Source: Cephalopachus bancanus (lineage: Eukaryota > Chordata > Mammalia > Primates > Tarsiidae). Taken from it: a stretch of 64,000 bases of DNA. Positions 1-9,290 of the stretch are shown here, one piece after another; the first letter of the stretch is position 1, and every line of letters begins with the position of its first letter. The notes beneath the pieces are model-generated. The model worked only from the letters and a program-made list of their open reading frames with translations. It had not been told where the DNA came from and made no database searches. The stretch is from positions 4,262,001 through 4,326,000 of the forward strand of contig JAPVLO010000083.1 of NCBI GenBank assembly GCA_027257055.1. Direction: 5' to 3'. The position numbers and the translations under genes are program-made.

Positions 1-386
1 ACAAAATAAATGTGGAAAAAACAGGACATAGAAAACAAGAATAACATAGAAAAAAAATCATGCATTTTTATATATTGACAACAAGCAGGCAGAGAACCAA
101 ATAAAAAACACAATCCCATTCACAATAGCACACACACAAAAAAATGAAATACCTTGGCATCTTCCCAACCAGAGAAGTGAAAGACCTTTACAATGAAAAA
201 TACAAAACACTGCTCAAAGAAATGCAAGAAAACACACAAATGGAAAAATATTCCATGCCCATGGATAGGAAGAATCAACATTGTTAACATGTCCATCCTA
301 CCAAAAACAATCTACAGATTCATTACAATATCCATTAAATTACCAGCATCATTCTTCTCAGACCTGGAAATAACAATACAGAAATT

Positions 387-392
387 CGTATG
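387..392. repeat. Left target-site duplication of the ERV2 solo LTR
   Basis: The hexamer cgtatg is repeated exactly at 1529-1534. Removing one copy plus the LTR restores an uninterrupted L1 reading that agrees with the homologous part of the L1 at about 31800. Confidence 0.85.
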
Positions 393-1528
393 TGCGGGGT
401 CCTGCCCCGCAAGGTCGTGAGATCTCCTGAAGGAGAGACGGATAGGCGAAAGATGAAAACATTATACTCGGACACCTGCGTCCTGAACAGATGACAATTT
501 AATGTTAGTTAACACAGAGCTTTTATACCATTCGTAAAGGGGCAAGACAAAGAAAATTCCTTCACGTACATATCCTCTACAAGTTACCACCATCTAGTGG
601 ACTTAGCAACAAACAAGCCAAGAACCCTGTAAACATTCAGATAATGAGTCTTATTCATAAGGCCAAAGATGATAGTTTTAGTCCAAAGTCCCAAATTACA
701 GTCCTTAAACTGTCTCCAGAAAGTTCAGCAGTAGTCTTCCTTCTGGGGCATTATGGCCTTCAGAGTTCTGTAATCGCCTCTCTTGTCCAGGTGTCTCCGT
801 TACTTTTCTCTTATCCAACAGTGCTTGTTTCTAAAGAAAACTCAAAAGAAGCTTTTAGTAATGTTTCCCAGGCCCCCAAGGTTGCTTTCTGTCTTTAGCT
901 AAGTTATCATAAAAGTATCTGATTAGTATATTATGAGTTCAGTGAAAACCCATTCTATAAATGTTAACTTAGAGTTTTAACTATTGAATTAAGTTAAAAC
1001 CTTAACGATTAATCTTTATCCTAAGTCAGTGAAAACAGTGTTATAAATCTCCTACATAACTCCTAGATAAGTGTTAGAACTTATAATGAGCTCATAATGA
1101 ACTTACTATAAACTTGTGCTTCTAAAGAACCTTATGTCTAAACACTAAACTGCATAATTCTAAATCAAATAAGGAGTGAGTATACCTATACCATTTATTA
1201 CTTAAGCAATATCTAGTAACTTATAACCAAGCGAAGGAAAGCATTCTTGATGTGCTTCAGAGTTTAACCCTTGCATATGTTAGAAAAGGCCAAGCGGCAT
1301 AGTGGGAAAATGGAAAAATGAACCATGACATTCTCAGGTTAGCTGTGAGTACTTCGCATAAGCATGCCATTTTCTTCTTCCACGACTGCACAGAATTTCT
1401 TCAGCCGTACCAACAGCAAGGATGGAAGATAGAAGGGCCTCAGCTGACCGGACTCGCCTTGCGGCCGGGGGTCCTCAGCGCACCTGGACTTTGTCAATCA
1501 GGCGGGCCTCCAAGGCTGGCTCCCAACA
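393..1528 (-). mobile_element. Solo LTR, ERV2 (beta-retrovirus-like) endogenous retrovirus
   Basis: This is a 1136-bp solo long terminal repeat left after recombination between the two LTRs of an endogenous retrovirus. It starts TG and ends CA on either strand and sits in L1 sequence. It is flanked by the perfect 6-bp duplication cgtatg (387-392 and 1529-1534), the duplication size typical of ERV2/ERVK. Read on the minus strand it begins TGTTGGGAGCC, like other ERV2 LTRs. It then has a U3 of about 1 kb, a TATA box (TATAAAAG, complement of 520-527), an ATTAAA signal (complement of 498-503) and a U5 of about 90-100 bp. The long U3 and short R recall mammary-tumour-virus-type LTRs. No internal viral gene remains. 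Subfamily not assigned. Confidence 0.85.
498..527 (-). promoter_or_regulatory. LTR core promoter and polyadenylation signal
   Basis: On the minus strand a TATA box (complement of 520-527) is followed about 20 bases downstream by ATTAAA (complement of 498-503). TATA followed closely by the poly(A) signal fits an LTR with a short R region. Transcription would run leftward, toward the start of the window. Activity today is unknown. Confidence 0.55.
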
Positions 1529-1924
1529 CGTATGGAAACAAAAATGACCACGAATAGCCAAAACGAATCCTTAGCAAAATAAACAAAGCAGGAAGTATCA
1601 CACTTCCAGACTTCAAACTTTACCATAAGACTACAATAATCAAAACAGTACAAGAACAGGCATGCAGATCAATGGAACAGAATAGAGATTCCAGAAGCAA
1701 AACCTCAATTTCTCAACCAATTCATCTTCAACGAAGCCTCCAACAACCACCACTGGAGAGAGGAGAACCTATTCAGTAAATGGTGCTGGGAAAATGGCTG
1801 ATCACGTGCAGAAGATTAAAACAAGACCCCTACCTATCACCATACACAAAATCAACTCTAAATTGATCAAAGATCTAAACATAAAACTTCAAACTATAAG
1901 AACTTTAGAAAAGAAAACACCTTT

Positions 1925-2479
1925 ATGGAAATTGGAACTGACAACCAATTCTTGATCAAAAACCCAAGTGCCCATCTCAAAAGAAAGAAAATAGACAAAT
2001 GGGACCTCATCAAACTGTCGAAAACTGAAGCACAAGAAACCATTCAGAGAGCAGGGAGACAGCCCACAGAATGGGAAAAAATATTTGCCAACTGTATATC
2101 TGACAAAGGTCTAACATTCAGGATCTACAGGGAATTCAGATGTGCCAAAAGGAGAAAAACAAACAGTCCCATTCAAAAGTGGGCAAAAGACATGAATAGA
2201 CTCTTCTCAAAAGAAAATATACAGGCAGCCAACAGACACATGACAAAGTTCTCTACCTCACTAATCATCAGAGAAATGCAAATCAAAACCACATTGAGAT
2301 ACCACCTAACCCCAGCAAGAATGGTCATCATTAATAAAACAAACAAAAACAGTTTCTGGCGAGAATGCGGAGAAAAAGGAACGTTTCTACACTGCTGGTG
2401 GGAATGCAAACTAGTGCAAACCTCTCTGGAAGACAGTGTGGTGATTTCTGAAAGAACTAGAAATCGACCTTCCATATGA
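1925..2479 (+). pseudogene. L1 ORF2 C-terminal remnant
   Basis: An open stretch of 184 codons lies in the ORF2 C-terminal region of the L1 fragment. It encodes the segment 'MEIGTDNQFL' to '[10 protein letters not shown]', parallel to the stretches at 32213-32720 and 40020-40530 in the two long L1s. The C-terminal region of ORF2p lies beyond the reverse transcriptase and carries the Cys-rich segment (here WWECK). The frame is broken on both sides, the upstream endonuclease and RT are absent, and a further frame continues at 2476-2763. This is a fragment and not a gene. Confidence 0.85.
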
Positions 2480-3420
2480 CCCAGCAATTCCCCTATTGGG
2501 AGAATCATTCCCAAAAAAGATACCTGCACATGCATGTTTGTTGCAGCTCTATTCACAACAGCAAAAACATGGAGCCAACCATGCTGCCCATCAAAGATAG
2601 ACTGAATTTTAAAATGTGGTACATTTACACAATGGAATATTATGCAGCCACAAAGAAGGACAAACATATGGACTTTGCAGCAACTTGGATGGATTTAGGG
2701 TCAATCATACTCAGTGATCTATCCAGAAACAAAGAACAGAGTACCATATGTTCTCACTCATGAGTGGACCTTGAACAATTATTATAATACTATAAGAAAG
2801 GGATTGGCAGTAGTGGGAAACTGCCAGGAGGATGACACTGAGTTCTGACCAAATGAAGATCCTAAGTAGTGGTGTCTCTTATCTCATTGTGACCTTCTAC
2901 AGAAGTTAACACATCAACACACTTGATTTTTTAGCATGTTTTATCAATGCCACCTATTAACTATTAAATATCAAAATGACAGGTGAGGAGCATCATCCTG
3001 GAACGAGACTAAGTGCCAGCACTAAAGTATTTATATTACAACCTAAATGTATGCTATGAGGGGCAAATAGGCTGAAGAAATTCAGAACTAGAATGAACCT
3101 TGGCAACCAACCTCCCCCTCATTCTTAAATCCCTTCTATGACATAACGCCTAGTACCTTGCCAAGACAGTCAAGACACTTACTGAAAAATATGATGGATT
3201 GAAAATAGCAGGAAACTGCCGAAAGGGAGTGGGGTAGCTGGGATTGACAGTAGTCGACATCCGCCTGAGGAAGGGGAGGCACCCCTCATCAATAAGGGTA
3301 CCTGCACAACGAACATTTGTACATCTAACCCTGAATTGTACCCCACAATTTCAAAATAAAAATTAAAAGAGAAAAAATAAAATAAAAATAAAAACAATCA
3401 ACCATGAAAACAAAAATAAA

Positions 3421-3609
3421 AATATGCTGCAGGCAATAGGAGTAGTCTCAAGCAGGGAAGACAAAGAAAGCTTTAAGGATTCCCTGAATGGTAGGTCTCT
3501 TCTAGGAGACAAGGAGCTGTAGGTATTTCTGAGCAAAGACCTCTGTAACAGAGCAAAGACTCTGTAACCTGAGTCAGTATCAGGAACAATAGGGAACTCA
3601 ATCAAAGCA
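3421..3609. other. Unique sequence, no gene seen
   Basis: This is flanking DNA beyond the L1 A-rich end. It holds a small local duplication around 3532-3567, where 'agcaaagac' followed by 'ctgtaac' occurs twice. I see no domain or repeat family here. Confidence 0.5.
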
Positions 3610-3836
3610 TGCACCAAGTTTAAATTCCAGCTCTGTCCCTTAACTTAGTTGGGTGGCCTGAACTGTGCATGTTTCAGTTCCTTCATCAATTAAATGAGGC
3701 TATTAATAATTCAATGTCATGGTGTTTTGTGAAGTTTTTATGTTATTAATTACAGTAATAACCCTTGTAAAGCACTTAGCCCTGTGTTCATTAAATAGTA
3801 AATGCTCATTAAATGTTAGTTATTTCTGTTATGTTT
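3610..3836 (+). repeat. MIR SINE
   Basis: The order of motifs is that of the MIR tRNA-derived SINE: a 'ccagctctgtccctta' part, a 'gtttcagttccttcatca' core, an 'aaatgaggctattaat' segment, then 'ttgtaaagcacttag' and 'aaatgctcattaaatgttag' at the 3' end. The copy is diverged, as expected for an element predating the placental radiation. Confidence 0.8.
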
Positions 3837-4309
3837 AGTAGTAAAAGATAACTCTGATCAAAGCCACATAGTCATTGAGGGAAGTATTCATTTGACACAC
3901 ACTGGACTTTTTATGTCACAATTGCAGAAAAACTTTACTCTGTCAAGTAGCTTTTACCTTAGCACAATTGAAACCACCGAGATAAAGAAATATGAAAGTA
4001 GCATCGCTTCTTCCTATGGTGCTCAAGTGAGTGTTCCGTGCTCCCTGATGTGCTGAGATGCAAATCTCTTTCCTCTCTTCTTCCCAGGGTTCTGACAGTA
4101 TCCGTGTAGAAGCGACAGTTCCAGAAAAGAACAAACAAAACAATCATCTTCCTACCTAGAAAGGTATCCACATTGGAAACTAATAGGCAGCCTGCACGTT
4201 TGAGAAATATAAAATCATCCCTTGTATGTTTGTTTATAGGAGTTATTTTCATTTGAAATACTGGTTTCAGTTGCTCTAGTGAAACATATTAGCTTTCAGC
4301 CTCTTACTC
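3837..4309. other. Unique sequence, no gene seen
   Basis: Two overlapping minus-strand open stretches of 66 and 97 codons (3943-4252) have no recognisable domain or composition bias. I treat them as chance. Confidence 0.5.
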
Positions 4310-4500
4310 CTTTCACTCCAGATCTGTTAATGGGCATGAGTCCGCACAGTCTCACAAAAATCTCAAAGCTGGAAAGGATCATAGGGAATTTCTAGTTCAG
4401 CCTGTTTATGTTACAGATGAGGAAACTGAGGCATGAAGAGATTAAATAAGTTCCCCAATTCAGGATTAGAATATAGCCTCTAGAATTCTACTGTTGGTTC
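4310..4500 (-). repeat. Ancient interspersed repeat, MIR-like
   Basis: The stretch 'acagatgaggaaactgaggc' followed by 'agagattaaataagttcccc' is the hallmark of an inverted MIR-type core. The preceding 'agctggaaaggatcatagg' suggests a related ancient repeat, so the family call is uncertain. Confidence 0.45.
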
Positions 4501-4737
4501 TTTTTTCTCTGTCATAAAACTTTCATTTATTAGAGATGGAAATTAAAGCACACAAAGATTGATTTTAGTCAAAGTACAAAAAGGACTATATGCTTTGTTA
4601 GTTATTAACATTCAGAATTACTGATTCTTGGTTAGTGCTCTAACTACAGAATAAAACTCTATTCCTAGCTACCAAGAACAAGTAATTTAATGACAAGTAA
4701 ACTATGCTGAGATGGTTATGGTTTACTCTCAACCACC

Positions 4738-5060
4738 ATAGGATGCCAGGTAATACTAGCATGCTAATTAATCCTGCCCATCTGGCTAATGCAGTCTTCA
4801 TAATTTATAATCCAAAGCCTTTGGACACAAAGACCTATTAACATGCTAATATACCTTCCTGCTATTCTAGCTGCTTTTCAATTAGTAATTATCCATAGAC
4901 CAGACCGAGCCAATGAGAGGCAATTTTTCCAAGTGATTAGCACCCTGGAAATCACAACCAGGCTTGTTGCTGATTAACATTCTTCGGTTTTGGCAGTTAG
5001 CATTTCTCATTCCAGCAAATCACTCTAGTGGGTTCACTTGGCAGCTTGGGCCCATGGAAA
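4738..5060. promoter_or_regulatory. Candidate conserved non-coding block rich in homeodomain sites
   Basis: In about 320 bases there are many TAAT/ATTA cores: 'gctaattaatcc' near 4764, 'ctggctaatg', 'caattagtaattatcc' near 4879, 'gtgattagc', 'ctgattaac' and 'gttagca'. Two also resemble paired or OTX-type sites (TAATCC), and an E-box-like CATCTGG sits beside the first. The block is richer in G+C than its flanks and shows no repeat signature. Enhancer function is inference only, and chance clustering in AT-rich DNA is the alternative. Confidence 0.3.
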
Positions 5061-5371
5061 CCCAAGCCTATTCAATGGCCAATGACTATTTCGAGAAAAT
5101 AGAATTATGACATATTGATATGAAAACTTGATTCACTTGATAAAATATTATACCAAAGCATTTGTTTCAGCTCTAAAAGATATTCTGGGGATAATTACCA
5201 AAAATTGAATGTAAATATATATTATAGTGAGTTATTATTGATCATCTTAGGTGTGGCGATGGAATTATGGTATGTAAGATGGATGTTGAAGTATTTAGGT
5301 TTGAATTGTCATGATGTCTACAACTCACCTTCAGATGGGTCAGAAACAAATTAGATAGGTCGGGAGATGAT

Positions 5372-5467
5372 AGATAGAGTTGATACATAGATAGATGGTA
5401 GATAGATAGATGATAGATAGACAGACAGACAGACAGACAGTAGATAGATAGATAGATAGATAGATAG
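5372..5467. repeat. (GATA)n/(GACA)n microsatellite
   Basis: Imperfect tetranucleotide tandem repeat: GATA units with interruptions, a run of GACA units around 5420-5440, then about seven further GATA units. The GATA-to-GACA switch within one tract is a normal mutational product. The tract is likely polymorphic in length. Confidence 0.9.
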
Positions 5468-6768
5468 CAATTTTGGGAAATTTAAAAAATATTCTTTGCT
5501 TCAAATAGATTTGTTACTTTACCATAATGAGGGAATATTTCTACTACAAATGTTCATTTCCAGAAAACTGTCTGTATACCTAAAATACTATATTTATAAC
5601 CAATATTTGGATCAGGTGTCATTCCTTTCATCTGCCAATATTTTCTCTCCTTCTCCCTGAATTGTTAAAAATAGGATTTAAAATGAAAATTTGTTTTGAA
5701 TTCTAAACATATTTTGATGCCTTCTAAATCTTTGTCCAAGTGTCTGTGAAACTACAGGGATTTTTTAAGTGACTATAGAAAATAAGGACCAGAAGAAGAT
5801 GGCAGTGTTCCCACCACCAAAGTGCACAGCAATAGTGGGTATTCCAGTCATTCAGTTCCAGTCTTCAGCTACCTCAAAAATGCCCACTTATGTGGACATG
5901 AATGTTTTGGAGGCATCTACCAAGTAGTCAACTTAGCCACTAATAATATCTCTTATGCTTTTACTTCATAATCACCTTCACCTTTATATGGTATTAATCA
6001 ATCAAGGTCAAACAGTAACATGCTTGATATAGGTATAAACACAATTAATTTTATTCTGATTTTTTAAATTTTCTTTAAAATCAACATAATTAACTTGTTT
6101 GAATATAGTGGTCAAGCTAATAGTAGCATTGAATCTAATTGTCATAAAAATAAAAGATGTAAACTAGATAAGTATGCAAACAAAGCCCCACAATCCCAAT
6201 AAGAACCATAATGAGTTATTTTCAAATTTTTCAAGTTTTTGTCTAAATTTTTCTGGTGAGTTACAGATGTAATCCTTAACTAAAAGTAACCATTGAATAA
6301 TGATTTAAGTAGTAAACATTTGTTGGAACATCAAAATACTATAGTTGACATTTCCATGTGCATTACAAATCCTCCTAAAATCTTTCTCTTTATAAGACAA
6401 GCATGAAGTCATATGAGTGCAACACAATGTTGTAGCTGTTTTGAAAGCAGCCCATTTTTCATTTAATAACAAATTAAGCAGGCTTAGACACTTTTCAGAA
6501 GATGAAATGTCAATAAATTAAATGTAAAGGTCACATTATATATTCATTTATATATTTGATGACACTGATTTTTGTCTTTTTTTCTGAAGGAAAATAAATT
6601 ACAAGCATGTAGTAAAGAATTGAGAATTACTTTGTTCCATATTAAAGGATTAAAATTAACAATAATGCAAAGTATTCTATAATTGCCTCTATAAAGTCAA
6701 AAATCATGTATGTTTCATCAAGGACGAGCTCCAAACCTTCATTACCACACGATGTTGATCTATGAAAT
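5468..6768. other. AT-rich unique sequence, no gene seen
   Basis: Intergenic-looking sequence with no recognisable repeat, RNA gene or domain-bearing reading frame. Very old repeats could be present below recognition. Confidence 0.5.
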
Positions 6769-6769
6769 G

Positions 6770-6808
<39 letters not shown>
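6769..6808. repeat. (CA)n microsatellite
   Basis: Nearly pure CA dinucleotide run with one early interruption (acacat). Confidence 0.95.
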
Positions 6809-6810
<2 letters not shown>

Positions 6811-8246
6811 CTCTAGCCATTTGAAACTAATTCACATTTTAAATAGAAATGACCCATCCTAAAAGAAATAAACTCATGTTGATGGTAAAGTCAAAATATG
6901 GAATTCCAGCAATATCACATCAACATTTAACTCAATGGAATTTTTTTTAACACCTGGCCATGAAGGTCATAAACTAAAATACGCGTGACCTAATAAAATA
7001 TCATTAAACCAAATCAGAAAAATGTGATCAATTTATGTTTTTCTTTGACATTAATGCAAATGTGTACTTCTGAGATAATTCTTGATTTATATAGAATTTA
7101 TATTATGACTTCTCTTAGGCATGGAAAATGAGTTCGAAAAGAACAAGGATAACCAGCATAGAGGAAGAAGTATGTGAAAAACTTGGAAACAGAGGAGTAC
7201 AAAACTGGTGAATTCCAGAGAATTTTGGCTCAGTGATTTTTAGCATTTAATCCCTTTTATTTTTTTAAGCACAGAATATTCTGTCAAATCAAATGATTGC
7301 AAAGATCCAAGATCCATTTGCTTAGATAGGATTTTTATCTCCGGAATTTTCTGAATGGTTTCCCTTGCTTCTCCTTGCAAAAAATCTTCTTTAAAACAAA
7401 GCAACCCTCTAAGTTTAAGATGAAAACTCTCAGTATTAAATGCTAATTTATTAGATGGTTATAAAACTGTAATACCATCAACCTCAGCAATAATGAATCC
7501 CCATGGTCTCTGATTTCACGACGAACTTGACATATAATTTGAAAAAATGAAGAAACATAATCAAATGTCATTGTTAATGATATTCAATTATTCCACCTGT
7601 GACCTCAGCTATTATAACTATCGCCTTACAATTGCAACTCATCCATTGGGAAAGTCAACTTCAAACATTATCATAGCATAAAGGTCACTTAGAAAGTATG
7701 CAATTATAACAAAATTTTGTGATAGTTATGGAAATAAATTCATTTTTTATACTTAGTCCCAGATGATATTTGTTCTTTTAAAAACAAACTATAGAATATG
7801 AATTTAAAATATTGTATTTACAGTATATTTTTCATCCGTCATACTTTTTTAAAATAAAATCAAAAACAAATTTTTTCTACATAATTCATTTTTCGACAAT
7901 CTTTACTCTTCTTCACACAACAGCTGCCATAATGACTCTCATCACCACAGGGTCTACAGGGCCTACGTATTTGCAGGGGCAGCGTCAATTCCTTCCCAAA
8001 TTCTTGCCCTGCATCCCACTCTTTGCTGCCGTTTGCTCTCTTGAACTTGGTGTAGTAGACTCTCAGGTACTCCAGGTCACTTCCAATAATAAGGGGAAAA
8101 GAGTAGTGTGTCAGAGAGCAGTTCCCTGTTCTTTATTAGCCTAAACAAAAGAACTTTCCTGATCTTTATTAACCTAAATCTGAGCTGTCAATATAAAAAG
8201 AAACAAAATTTTAAAATTAACTCTGCCATTTAATTATATTTCAATC
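6809..8246. other. Unique sequence, no gene seen
   Basis: Contains a 110-codon open stretch (7812-8144, plus) without a recognisable domain. A short diverged tandem duplication ('ctttattagcctaaa' and 'ctttattaacctaaa') lies at about 8132-8176. I see no gene. Confidence 0.5.
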
Positions 8247-8420
8247 TCCATAATAACAACTACCATTTGTCAAGAGCTTTCTATGCACCAAGCACCATGT
8301 CAGGTACTTTACACACATCTGTGTCATCTGCTTCTTTCTCTTAATTTGATTCCACATGCAAAAGTGTTCACTTGAAGTTGTCTTCCATTGAGGAATTGAT
8401 AAGAAAGAGAGCGATATTAG
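8247..8420 (-). repeat. MIR SINE, inverted
   Basis: 'taacaactaccatttgtcaag' leading into 'ctatgcaccaagcaccatg' and 'caggtactttacacacat' is the reverse complement of the MIR 3' half. The remainder is diverged. Confidence 0.75.
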
Positions 8421-9231
8421 GGTATCTGTGTCCAATTAAATCTTAATAAAATATTGATGAAGAAGTTGTACATGCATTTTTGTGTACATTCAAAACACAG
8501 GCAAAACAATGTAATACATTGCTTATAAATGCATTTATTTATGTATAGAAGTATTTAAATGGACTGAAATGACTTCTTTTTTCTCCGAAATTAACTTTCT
8601 TACAATGTTTGTGTAGCAAAACAACTGTTAGAGTTTAGCCAACTATGTTGCTAAGGCCAGGGTTCAGGGACAGACATTATTTAAAGAAAGCGTCAACAGG
8701 TAAACATTTTTCTCTTGAATTTTTCTATACATGCAGTTCAGTATTATCTTTTTCTTTTTCTAGCTTTATATTCTGGCTTTACCTGCATCTATGAATGATC
8801 ATAGAAATAGACTCATCACAGGATCAGAAGATCAACCCAGCTTTCAGAGAAAGTGATGGTCTTTATTATTTTCAAACCTCTTACAGTTTAGCAAATTCAG
8901 AGAGACGTTGTCCTGTTTCATGTGATTTTAATTTGCAATGAGCGATAGTGAGTAACACTGTGACATAAATCAATTTATGACACTTTTTATCTATTCCTAT
9001 TATCCATGACTAAAATTATTAATTTAAGCCTAATTAAAAGCAGCATTATCAAACCGTTGTTGAATCAAATGTTATCAGATCTATAAAGTAAAATATCTAT
9101 AAAACATTCCTATGCATAGCTTGCTATAAGGAAAGAGAAGTGTTAGATATCCTTGGTAGGCCAAGGTTCTATCAAAACACACAAAGAAAGCAATATTTTT
9201 AGACTTAACACTTTTAAATGGAGAGTTTTTT

Positions 9232-9290
9232 AATGTTGATTTTTGTTTGCTTGTTTGTTTTAGTTTGTTTTGTTTTTTGCTTTTAATGTG
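9232..9290. repeat. (GTTT)n low-complexity tract
   Basis: Imperfect TTTG repeats. The tract may be a decayed poly(T)/A-tail microsatellite, but no adjacent retroelement is recognisable. Confidence 0.75.

Larger units (their letters stand above)
1..3420 (+). mobile_element. L1 (LINE-1) 3' half, split by a solo LTR
   Basis: This is the 3' part of an L1 retrotransposon: the ORF2 C-terminal region, the 3' UTR and an A-rich end near 3340-3420. It matches the two long L1s at 26865-33273 and 34605-41097 almost line by line (for example, the 'gaaattcgtatg...gaaacaaaaatgacc' segment equals 31800-31825 there). The solo LTR at 393-1528 interrupts it, and reading resumes at 1535. The open stretch 1925-2479 is ORF2 sequence ending in the C-terminal Cys-containing segment; frameshifts and stops elsewhere make it non-functional. 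The 3' UTR holds an extra roughly 370-bp insert (about 2826-3195). The element continues off the left edge, so its 5' end is unknown. Confidence 0.92.

Noticed and set aside
391..1532. LTR edges at 391 with a 4-bp duplication (cgta)
   Set aside because: Shifting the left edge to 393 keeps TG...CA and gives a longer, exact 6-bp duplication. This agrees with the ERV2-like start of the LTR, so that placement is preferred.
5372..5467. CRISPR-like array
   Set aside because: Simple tetranucleotide microsatellite with no spacers, in a mammalian genome.
7812..8144. 110-codon plus-strand frame
   Set aside because: No domain, no repeat protein match, intergenic-looking composition.
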